From NCBI GenBank assembly GCA_902780235.1, contig CACZEL010000010.1:1-57535 (forward strand): a DNA stretch of 57,535 nucleotides, given 5' to 3'. Below, in pieces: positions 32,613 to 41,200 of this stretch. How positions within the stretch are numbered: position 1 is the stretch's first letter; every line of letters starts with the position of its first letter. A program made the position numbers and the translations under genes. This stretch comes from an uncultured Bacteroidales bacterium. GTDB lineage: Bacteria; Bacteroidota; Bacteroidia; Bacteroidales; Paludibacteraceae. The notes beneath the pieces are model-generated. The model made no database searches. It was not told where the DNA came from and was given only the letters and a program-made list of their open reading frames with translations.

Positions 32613-33493
32613 TCTGTAGTAGGTATTATAGCGTCTTTGTGGTATTCTTTGAGGCCCTCGATGGGGTCTTGTAAAATCGTGCCAAGGGGTAGGCCTTCAG
32701 CCTTCATAGCCTCCTCGAGAATGGGCTTGTAGTAATAGGCAATCGAACCCACGAAATTGGCTATTAGCTGTTGGCTGTTAGCTGTTGGCTGTTGGAAATA
32801 CTGCACCAGATTGCGGCGAATGAACTGCACAAAATGGTCGTAAACAAGATCATGGATACGCTTGTCGTCGATATGGTCTGCGCAGAACTTGGACAGTTTG
32901 GCGAGGAAACGGTTCGGGAAGGGTTGACGATACACTTTCTCAATGATATCCGCCATCGAGGTCTCGTATTCCTTGAAGAAAGCGTCCTTGAGGTCATCGC
33001 CCAGCTGGTTTTTGAGCAGGTCGCCCACGAGCCGTTTGCCGAGGACAGCTGCCGAACCTTCATCGCCCAAGATATAGCCCAGCGAAGGCACGCACCATTC
33101 GATCGTCTCGCCGTTGTAGAAACAACTGCCGGAACCCGTTCCGAGGATACATGCCACGCCGGCGTTATGCCCCAACAGACCACGCGCTGCACCGAGCATA
33201 TCGCTTTCTACATACACTTCGGCTTTCTTGAAAACAGCCTCCAGCGCGGTCTTGACGTAGCCTTTCTTCTCCGGCGTACATCCCGCGCCATAGAAGAATA
33301 TATGGGTCAGCGTACCGGCCCACAAAAGCGGCGCAATCTTCGGTAATAACTGATTGCTGATGCTGTTCTGCATGGCAATTGTAGTCTGAAAAAGCGGGTT
33401 GATCCCGTCGGTGAATACTTCGGAATACTGACCACTGGCGGTGACCAGACACCAATGCACTTTTGTACTTCCACTGTCGGCGATTAATATCAT
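32609..33493 (-). CDS. BadF/BadG-type ATPase, N-acetylglucosamine-kinase-like
   Basis: ASKHA-fold sugar kinase. N-terminal phosphate 1 motif [13 protein letters not shown], then [23 protein letters not shown] and [15 protein letters not shown], as in bacterial N-acetylglucosamine or N-acetylmuramate kinases. I prefer ATG 33493 ([11 protein letters not shown], 294 aa); an ATG at 33505 adds MFIN. Residues [11 protein letters not shown] near the C-terminus derive from a heptad tract. The context with a SpoIID/LytB protein suggests amino-sugar salvage from peptidoglycan, which is inference. Confidence 0.88.
   Translation of the reverse strand: MILIADSGSTKVHWCLVTASGQYSEVFTDGINPLFQTTIAMQNSISNQLLPKIAPLLWAGTLTHIFFYGAGCTPEKKGYVKTALEAVFKKAEVYVESDMLGAARGLLGHNAGVACILGTGSGSCFYNGETIEWCVPSLGYILGDEGSAAVLGKRLVGDLLKNQLGDDLKDAFFKEYETSMADIIEKVYRQPFPNRFLAKLSKFCADHIDDKRIHDLVYDHFVQFIRRNLVQYFQQPTANSQQLIANFVGSIAYYYKPILEEAMKAEGLPLGTILQDPIEGLKEYHKDAIIPTTE
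32758..32796 (-). repeat. in-frame heptad tract, AGCTGTT/GGCTGTT family
   Basis: Five heptads (ATTAGCT-offset series of AGCTGTT and GGCTGTT alternating) encode [13 protein letters not shown] in the sugar kinase; it matches the DUF4861 tract at 331-361. Confidence 0.85.
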
Positions 33494-33534
33494 ATTAATG
33501 AACAATTAATAATGAATAATGAATATTTTCGCTG

Positions 33535-33565
33535 CAAAATTACAAAAATATTTTGGTATATGCAA
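33535..33565 (-). promoter_or_regulatory. promoter of the kinase/GT2/SpoIID/methyltransferase unit
   Basis: Minus-strand TTG (33563-33565), 20-nt spacer, TAATTTTG (33535-33542). It overlaps the opposing DUF4301 promoter, so the two cannot easily be occupied at once. Confidence 0.72.
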
Positions 33566-33582
33566 ATTTTTTCGTATCTTTG
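33553..33582 (+). promoter_or_regulatory. DUF4301 promoter
   Basis: TTG (33553-33555), 19-nt spacer, TATCTTTG (33575-33582), with a leader of about 25 nt to the ATG at 33614. Confidence 0.72.
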
Positions 33583-33613
33583 CGCCAAATTTGAATTTTT
33601 AATCTATAGAACC

Positions 33614-34975
33614 ATGAACAATTTCAGTGCACAAGACCTCGAGCAACTGCAGGCTCGTGGCATCTCGGTAGAGAAAGCGGAGGCACAGTTGGAGTGTTTC
33701 CGAAACGGTTTTCCGGAATTAGACATCGTGGCTCCCGCTTCGACGAAGAAGGGTATCTTAGCCCCCAAACGTGCGGAGCAAGAGGAGTATATCGCTGCTT
33801 GGCAGCAGTACTTGGCTGAGGGACATAAGATCCTTAAGTTCGTTCCGGCTTCGGGTGCAGCCAGTCGTATGTTCAAGAACCTGTTCCAGTACCTCGAGGA
33901 CGGTATTGAGACGCCGTTCATTCAGGATTTCCTCGCGCACAAAGATCATTTCGCTTTTGGTCCGCAACTGGCCGGCAAAGAGGGTCAGGAGGCCGTTCGT
34001 TACCTGCTGAACGACATGCACTATGGTGATCTGCCAAAGGGTCTGCTGCTCTTCCATAAATATCGTGATGGCGCGCGCACGCCTGCGTTAGAGCACTTGG
34101 TAGAAGGTGCACTTTATTGTGCGGAGCCGGCTAAGGCTGGCGAGAAACCGACTGTTTATCTGCATTTTACGGTTAGTCATGACCACCTGCCTCTGTTCCG
34201 CCAGCATATCGCAGAGAACTTGCCTAAGTTCGAAGAGAAATACAATGTCAAATACGACGTGACGTTCTCGGAGCAGTTACCGAGTACGGATACGATCGCG
34301 GCTAATCCCGATGGTACGCCGTTTAGAACGAAAGACGGTAAGTTGCTCTTCCGTCCGGGTGGTCACGGAGCGTTGATAGAGAACCTCAATCAGCAAGATG
34401 CCGATATCGTTTTCATCAAGAATATCGACAATGTGGTGCCTGATCGTCTGAAGAAAGATACGATCCGTTACAAACAGATCCTTGCCGGCGTGCTTGTGAC
34501 CGAGCAGAAACGTATCTTCGAGGCGCTGAAAGATCCGAACCTGAGTGACGAAGAGCGTGCGAAGCTGAATCGCCCGATTCGTGTCTGCGGCGTAGTAAAG
34601 AACACCGGCGAACCCGGTGGTGGACCTTTCTTGGTTCGTGAGGCAGACGGAAGTATCTCGTGCCAGATCCTGGAGTCCACGCAGATCAGCGATCCGGAAC
34701 TCATGAAACAGAGTACCCACTTCAACCCGGTGGATCTCGTTTGCGCTATCCGTGACTATGAAGGCAAACCGTTTGACCTGCCCAAGTATGTGGATCCGCA
34801 AACAGGCTTCATCTCCAATAAGAGTAAGGATGGTAAGGAGTTGTTGGCGCTTGAGTTACCGGGTCTGTGGAACGGCGCGATGAGCCGCTGGAACACGATC
34901 TTCGTCGAAGTACCTGTATCGACCTTCAACCCGGTTAAGACCGTCAACGACCTGCTCCGCGAGCAACACCAATAA
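33614..34975 (+). CDS. DUF4301 family protein
   Basis: Cytoplasmic protein of 453 aa beginning MNNFSAQDLEQLQARGISVEKAEAQLE, as in DUF4301 proteins of Bacteroidota. The conserved core includes PASGAASRMFKNLFQYL near 88, LLFHKYRDGARTPALEHLVE, RPGGHGALIENLNQ and CGVVKNTGEPGGGPFLV. The PASGAASRMFK and GGHGALIENL stretches suggest a nucleotidyltransferase-like or phosphosugar-binding fold, but I cannot assign a reaction. The ATG at 33614 follows the promoter; the upstream in-frame extension would span it. Confidence 0.9.
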   Translation: MNNFSAQDLEQLQARGISVEKAEAQLECFRNGFPELDIVAPASTKKGILAPKRAEQEEYIAAWQQYLAEGHKILKFVPASGAASRMFKNLFQYLEDGIETPFIQDFLAHKDHFAFGPQLAGKEGQEAVRYLLNDMHYGDLPKGLLLFHKYRDGARTPALEHLVEGALYCAEPAKAGEKPTVYLHFTVSHDHLPLFRQHIAENLPKFEEKYNVKYDVTFSEQLPSTDTIAANPDGTPFRTKDGKLLFRPGGHGALIENLNQQDADIVFIKNIDNVVPDRLKKDTIRYKQILAGVLVTEQKRIFEALKDPNLSDEERAKLNRPIRVCGVVKNTGEPGGGPFLVREADGSISCQILESTQISDPELMKQSTHFNPVDLVCAIRDYEGKPFDLPKYVDPQTGFISNKSKDGKELLALELPGLWNGAMSRWNTIFVEVPVSTFNPVKTVNDLLREQHQ

Positions 34976-35010
34976 GATGTACGAAGGAACAATGTACGAT
35001 GTACAAAGGA
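34976..35010 (+). repeat. junction tract, ATGTAC family
   Basis: Words GATGTACGA, AGGAACA, ATGTACG, ATGTACA lie between the DUF4301 stop and a terminator. The reverse complement matches a tract inside a surface-protein gene at 54324-54355 almost word for word. Confidence 0.7.
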
Positions 35011-35036
35011 AAGGGCTGCCCGATTGGACAGCCCTT
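35011..35036. terminator. hairpin between convergent genes
   Basis: Stem AAGGGCTG/CAGCCCTT with a 10-nt loop, followed by GTTGTTTATTT. It sits between the ends of DUF4301 and the 990-aa surface protein and could stop transcription from both sides. Confidence 0.6.
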
Positions 35037-35041
35037 GTTGT

Positions 35042-38014
35042 TTATTTCACACGCACACCTTGTATCGTATAGATCGCGTTCTCGCGAATGATATAGATCT
35101 GTCCGTTGATGAGGACTTTCTGAATACTGAGTTCTGAATCCTGAACACGCTCGATGTCTTGGAACGGCACGATATAGTCCGGATCCTCGTCCCACATACC
35201 CTTATGGTCACGGATAGAACCCGCCGTAGAGTAATTGTACGAGTTACAGAACAGTTCCATGAACTTACCTACATATGTCTTTCCATCCTCAGCCAGGATG
35301 CGGAACTGGCCGGTGTAATAACCGTAGCGATAACCGCCTTGTGCCGCCTTATCATCATCGTAAGCCACAAATTGGAGACGTACTTCTGCATCGGTAGCCA
35401 TCACACATCCGGCTTGTGTACCATTCGTATTGAGGTAACAGCTCTCCAGGTCGATGTTGCCGCGGGCTACGTTATAAATGCCGGAGATGGCACCCTCCTT
35501 GTCTGTCCAGATGAGGAAAGTAGGCATCGGCATGCCTGTACCGCCTTCTTCACCGGTAGCGAACATAACCATCCAGCCGTATTTGCCTTCGGGGAACTGG
35601 CTGGTGTACTGATCCAGATATCCGGCTTCCATACCCCACACATTCATAACGACAGCATCCTCAGGAATGTCAGCGGCCTTCGAAACGAAGGTATTTCCCT
35701 CAACGAGGTTAGACGCCTCGAAATAGTTACCGTTTGTACCTTGGTTGAACGCTTGAACGGTCCAGGACCAGGTTCCGTCTTTCGGCATCGTGGTAGTTTT
35801 GGTAGTGCCGCTTACGGTCAGCGTTGAGTAAAACTCTCCGTCGCAGAAGAGGGTGATTACATATCTATCCGCTTCGGTTACAGCATTCCAGGAGAAGGTC
35901 ACGTTATCACCGCCGAAGACCTCTGCGTGAGCATCCGTAGGCTCGTAGTTATTGGTTCCGACAGTAAAGCTGGTCGTCACCTCCGGTCCCATCGGGTTAT
36001 TGTTCTTATCGACTACCTGTACGATAGCGGTGTAGGACTTGCCCTCCATCACATCGACTGTCAGCGGACTTGCCGGACGGGCCTTGGTGTCGAGGTTGTC
36101 GTAAGCCACGGTCTCTCCGGACCAAACGCGTACATAAAGACGCTGTCCTTGCGCAAACTCCGGCGCATCCCATGTGAGGGTAGCGGTGGTCTTATCCCCT
36201 GCTACAACAGCCTGCAGGTTCTCCACTTTCTTCTCTATGAGCGTGAATGGGATAGTAGCTAAGGTCTCGCCCATTGAGTAACCTGATTCACCTTGTACGA
36301 GCGTCAGCACCTGTACCTGATAGGTACCCGGGCGAAGCGCAAGGATTGGAGCAACAGCTGTACCTACATTGATTACGGAGTTAGCCCAGGCGTCTCCGCG
36401 CTGCATTCCATCTTCCTCTACATTGAGGATCCACTTGGTGGAGCAATAGAAGTGGTTCTCATAGTCATCGCTCTCCGAGAAGCCGTCGAAGATACCGGCT
36501 TGCTGATCTTGATAGGCAAAACGGTCGCACTCCTCTGTGGTCGCCACGATACCTGCAATCAGCGTACCGGTAGCGTCCGCCAAGCCGATAGCGAAAGCAG
36601 AGCTGTTATACGAATACCAAGTGAACGAAGCATCGCAATACGTCAGTGCATAGATACCTGCATCGGGGATGTCCTCCTGCGACGGATCTACATTACCGGA
36701 TTCGCCAATAAGGGCTACTACGAAATTATCCATCGAAGCGGAAGCCAAGTCACTCGTACCGCCTGCGAAACGGAAAGCGATATAGGTCGCGTTAGCAGGC
36801 AGGTCGCTCAGTTCTACCACTACGTGCTGATAAGTCAGCGTACGCGGCAGGGTCTGCAAAGAAACGAATGTCGATGCTTTGTTCGGATTCGTCATATAAC
36901 CTACCTCCAACTGACCGCATCCATCGGTCGTGAGGCTGGTCTTATAATCGAAGGCTACCTCCAGCGTATTGAGCACAGCATTGAATGCCGGCATTGCAAA
37001 TACCTGCTGACTCGTTGGACCACCACCAATCACTTGCAAGTGCGCCTGGCCTTGCACGGTAGAAGCATTGTTTTCATCGTCGTACGTCACATCTTTGACT
37101 ACGCTGATCGTTCCGGTTGTTGCAACCGTCCAGCAGTCGGGTTCTACGATCGTGAATCCCGAACCCGAAGCATCGCGGGTGAAGGTCTCCAGCCAAGGAA
37201 TATCAAAGGGCTCACATGGTGTCTTAAAACTGGTCTTAGGAGCCAAACTCTGCTCGTCTGCCGAGCAGTAGGAACGTACGTAGAACTCATACTCGGTCTC
37301 TTCGTACAAACCGCTCAGCGTTACGGTCTTTGCAGAGATGTTCGTAGCTACCGACCAGTCCGCTTCTTCGCCTTTCTCAACGATCATATACTGATACTCG
37401 GTTGCTGTACCCTGCCACGAGAAAGTAGCCGCGTGTGCCGACAGGTTACTCAGCACGATATTTGACGGATTCTCGCAGTTAGACGTACCGCGGAGCGAAA
37501 CACCATACACGTCATCTACATAAATACGATCCGTTCCGCCTGCTTGGTGGAAACCGATGTAGATTGCTTGACCGGTGTATGCGCTCAAATCGATGGTGTA
37601 TTCCACCCATTCGCTTTTCCACAACTGATGAGCAGCATCTCCTTTGGATTTGGAGGTGTAATAGGTGTCCAGCACTTCGAAGGAACCGGCATCGGTACCG
37701 CTCATGGATACTTCGATACGCAGTTCACCGGTGGAAGCATAGTCACCGATACAAGCGGAGAAATGCAGACTCTCTCCTGCGTCCGGACGCAACTGGGGTG
37801 TAATCAACCAGTTCTCCGTACTCGCCACTTCCTGAATATAAGCGCAGTTATGCTGCAACTTAACACCTTTCTTCCAGCCGTATCCGGCGTAGCCGTCAAT
37901 GACAGACCATCCTTCCGGTGGAAAACTCTCGCCCTCAAACCCCTCATTGAGTGTCTGGGCACTCATACTCGCGCAACACATCGCTGCCGCGAAGAATAAA
38001 AAGATTTTTTTCAT
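35042..38014 (-). CDS. secreted multidomain surface protein (anchor-J and Fn3 domains) with C-terminal tail
   Basis: Protein of 990 aa from ATG 38014 (MKKIFLFFAAAMCCASMSAQ, a clear signal peptide). Anchor-J/MAM-like jelly-roll domains lie at about 22-180 (LNEGFEGESFPPEGW to IYVDDVYG) and 285-455; fibronectin type III-like modules at about 190-275, 615-695 and 705-785 (ATFSWQGTATEYQYM, YEFYVRSYC). The end, about residues 960-990, is the tail INGQIYIIRENAIYTIQG-V-R-V-K, shared with three other proteins here and probably a type IX secretion signal. A CTGAATC tract encodes DSELSIQ just before the tail. It probably binds host or substrate glycans or proteins; ligand unknown. Confidence 0.87.
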   Translation of the reverse strand: MKKIFLFFAAAMCCASMSAQTLNEGFEGESFPPEGWSVIDGYAGYGWKKGVKLQHNCAYIQEVASTENWLITPQLRPDAGESLHFSACIGDYASTGELRIEVSMSGTDAGSFEVLDTYYTSKSKGDAAHQLWKSEWVEYTIDLSAYTGQAIYIGFHQAGGTDRIYVDDVYGVSLRGTSNCENPSNIVLSNLSAHAATFSWQGTATEYQYMIVEKGEEADWSVATNISAKTVTLSGLYEETEYEFYVRSYCSADEQSLAPKTSFKTPCEPFDIPWLETFTRDASGSGFTIVEPDCWTVATTGTISVVKDVTYDDENNASTVQGQAHLQVIGGGPTSQQVFAMPAFNAVLNTLEVAFDYKTSLTTDGCGQLEVGYMTNPNKASTFVSLQTLPRTLTYQHVVVELSDLPANATYIAFRFAGGTSDLASASMDNFVVALIGESGNVDPSQEDIPDAGIYALTYCDASFTWYSYNSSAFAIGLADATGTLIAGIVATTEECDRFAYQDQQAGIFDGFSESDDYENHFYCSTKWILNVEEDGMQRGDAWANSVINVGTAVAPILALRPGTYQVQVLTLVQGESGYSMGETLATIPFTLIEKKVENLQAVVAGDKTTATLTWDAPEFAQGQRLYVRVWSGETVAYDNLDTKARPASPLTVDVMEGKSYTAIVQVVDKNNNPMGPEVTTSFTVGTNNYEPTDAHAEVFGGDNVTFSWNAVTEADRYVITLFCDGEFYSTLTVSGTTKTTTMPKDGTWSWTVQAFNQGTNGNYFEASNLVEGNTFVSKAADIPEDAVVMNVWGMEAGYLDQYTSQFPEGKYGWMVMFATGEEGGTGMPMPTFLIWTDKEGAISGIYNVARGNIDLESCYLNTNGTQAGCVMATDAEVRLQFVAYDDDKAAQGGYRYGYYTGQFRILAEDGKTYVGKFMELFCNSYNYSTAGSIRDHKGMWDEDPDYIVPFQDIERVQDSELSIQKVLINGQIYIIRENAIYTIQGVRVK
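35119..35146 (-). repeat. in-frame heptad tract next to the sorting tail, CTGAATC family
   Basis: Words CTGAATA, CTGAGTT, CTGAATC encode QDSELSIQ immediately upstream of the C-terminal tail, as in the 54182-54213 tract. Confidence 0.8.
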
Positions 38015-38054
38015 ATATAAATTATTGTTGATAATACGCAATTATGCGAGTGGA

Positions 38055-38180
38055 TTAAACCGGATCTGTATCTATCGGTGATCCTCCTCCATACTCAAAC
38101 GGAGTAGATTCGGAACAAATGCTATAAGTAGCTTTAACTGACATCACCTCAAAATCAGGTTGAATATAGTTCTTTTTCAT
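38055..38180 (-). CDS. 41-aa small protein, P-x-x-E-V-M type
   Basis: Small protein beginning MKKNYIQPDFEVMSVKATYS and ending GGGSPIDTDPV. It lies between the two giant surface-protein genes, 40 nt upstream of the 990-aa one and 43 nt downstream of the 1618-aa one. Its ATG follows an A/G-rich stretch (AAAGGAAAAGAATT). It shares its layout with the 52-aa protein at 26830-26988. No signal peptide or membrane segment. Function unknown. Confidence 0.75.
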   Translation of the reverse strand: MKKNYIQPDFEVMSVKATYSICSESTPFEYGGGSPIDTDPV

Positions 38181-38223
38181 AATTCTTTTCCTTTCATTAA
38201 TCGTTAAACAATCTATTCAACCA

Positions 38224-41200
38224 TTATTGAATTTTCTGTCCTTGAACAGTGTATTTCACACCGTTACGGATGATCACCACTTGATTGTTCTCGATAAACT
38301 TAAGCGTAGCATTCTCAACATTGGTATTGTCTATACCGGTAGTTACCTCAGCGCGCTCCACGATGCGAACAGGCATACCTTTCTTGATATGGAGAGCACC
38401 ACCGCCTACGGTCACATTGAAGTACGCACGGAAACCTTTGACTGTCTTGTTTTGTGCCGGCCAGTAAATGGTATTACCTGCAGCGAGGAAGAGAACACTC
38501 TTATCATTTGCCGACAAATCAACCGGGTTAAATACACCTTGGTAGATAACATCACCATTTTCTATGTTACCCGGAACATCAGCGGTAATTACTACATCCT
38601 GATAGAGTTGTACCGTTTGATTTGCCTCGTTGCCTTGGAATGCTACGAAGTACGGAATACCCGCCTCAATGCTCGAAGCCGAAGCAATTGCAATCTGCAG
38701 TTCTTCATTCTCGATTGTCGCAAAGTCAAATGCTTTGAGATTAAAGTTCGCAAGCGGACTTGCTGCCAATTGAGCAGCACTCAAACTGAACGGCAGACAA
38801 AGCGTATTGTAATCTCCGTTGTAAAGCATGGTACGGTTGAAGATAACATCCATCGTCTCACCTGCTGCTTTGAGTGTTGTGAAACGAGATTGGTTACTTT
38901 CCGTATCGGTGAAGGCTTCTCCGCGTGCTACGCGCACGTCATCAATATAGATATACGCATTAGCATCACCTTCGTTGCTCGTTGCATGGAAGAGAATCTG
39001 TACCTTCTTGTTATTGTAAACAGCAGGAATCGCTACATACTTGAGTGTCCATTCTGTAAGATCGGTAAGACCACTAGTAAGCAGGTCAACAGCAGCTTCA
39101 CCTTCTTCTTTGATCTGAACCTTAAAGTCACCACCTGTCGGGTTCATCGCATAGAAGGTCAAGAGGTTGCCTTCGCCCAACTGAATGGTCGGCGTAGCCA
39201 ATACGTTCGTTGCACCGTTGTCATTCGTAGAAGAGTTGAAACGCACGCAATTAGTTCCCTGCGTACCACCATACGTATAACCCTTCCACTTGTAATAGTC
39301 AGTCGAAGTGCCTTCTGCGTTATCCCAGCATTCAGGAATGTTGTTTGCAGCAACACTGTTGAAGTCTTCGTTGAACGGCAAAGCATACACACCGCAGTCT
39401 GTCTGGAAAGTAACTTTGCGAGCCTCGGATTGGTTGAGTTCGTCACAGTAGGTACGTACATAGAAGTCATACCAAGTGAGCGGAGAGAGGTTCTCGAACG
39501 ATTTCGTCAGTTCACTTACTACGTTAGCAGTTTCCCAAACAGGAGCCTCATCTTTGAGAACCAAAGCAAATTGGTAGTCAGTGTTGGTACCGCCTGCCGT
39601 CCATGTGAGGGTAGCGTGTGAATCATCCTTACTACTTACAACCGGATCCGAAGCCGGCTTGCGGCAAGCTGTAGGAGTGATCTTGAACTCATCAAGATAG
39701 AGGTATCCGTTGCTATTTTCAGACCAGTTACTGGTACCACAGAAGAAGAATTGGATCGTGTGACCATTATAAGCAGTCAGAGCCGCCTCTTTCTTCGTCC
39801 AGTTCTGGATATTGGTCAAATCAGTAAAGAGATCTTCGCGAGCACCACCATCTACAGCAATTTGTACTTTGTAGTCACCACCCTTGAAGTTCTTAACATA
39901 GAAACTCAAGTCAGCATCAGCATTTAACTCAAACAACGGTGAAGCCAAGATATTGGTCTTACCTGTACCATTTTCTTTAGATTCGAAGCGAACGCAACGA
40001 CCGCTTTGACCACTTGCAGCGGAGTTCCACTTGTAACTTTCAGTCGTAGTTGTACCTTCGTTGTTCTTCCAGCAAGCAGGAATACCGCTGGTAATATCAT
40101 CAAAGGTCTCTGCGTATTCAGCAGCACTTACGGCAATCGGGTCACACTCGGTAGTGAAGGTCTTTGTTACTTCTGCACTCTGGTGCGTTGCATCATAGTA
40201 CGAACGAACATAGAAGGTGTAGTTGGTGTTTTGTTCCAATGAAGTGATAGCTGCACTCAATTCAGAAGTCGGTTCACTCCAATCCGTTCCGTTGATGCTC
40301 CATTGATATTGTACGGAATAACTGATACCCGTAGGAGCAGTCCATGAAGCGTTCGCACTATTATTGGTTGTTGTGATAGTACCAATCGTCGGAGCCTCAA
40401 CTGTTGCAGTCGTGAAGGACTTCTTCAGTGCTTCGCTTTGCTCGCTTTCGCTACACCATGAACGAACGTAGAAATCATAAGTTCCGGCAGCCTTACCGGA
40501 AAGAACAGCTTGGCTCGTCGCCGGAGCAACGGCCTTAGCAACTTTGGTGGAAGCAGTCCAATCTATATCTCCTTCTGCCGTACCGCCGGCTACGCAGATA
40601 TATTGGAAATAGTCAGCGTCACCTTCCCACGAGAACGTTGCACCTTCCGGAGTAATGTCTGTTGCCTCATTCAAAGTAGTCGGCTTGGAGCAAGTAGGAG
40701 GAGTTACAAAGGAGATGTCGTCAATACCTACAGAATACTTGCTTGTGCTGGAAGTCCCGAAATAATAGAATGCTAAACGCGCGCCATTAGGCAGAGTTGA
40801 GAGATTAATTACTTCCTCTGTCCAAGCAGTTGCATCAGCACAAGTATGAAGTTCCACAAAAGTGGACAAATCGTTGATGTTCGTCAAGTAGCCCACCTTC
40901 AAGATGAAAGCAGCGGTTTCTTTCTTCTGCCAGAACTTAAGTTGCAGCGAAGATAAAGAAGCATCAGAGATAACAGGGAAGATTGCATATCCTTCGCCCG
41001 AATCGTCATATGCCTTCATCAGAAGTGACTTAGAACCGGTACGAACATATGAATAAGAAGTATTGACATACATCGCAGGTTTATAAGTATTACTTTCGTC
41101 TGAGGTCTTGGCGATCCAGCAATTCGGAACCTCATTTGCATCCGACTCCTCGAAACCGCCGTCAGTCCAAGCAGCAATAGAAGAAATATCTTCACAAGTG

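Noticed and set aside
38227-39621. Long plus-strand readings opposite the giant adhesins (up to 464 aa)
   Set aside because: They are reverse-frame shadows of repetitive Fn3 coding DNA, without promoter, start context or recognisable domains.
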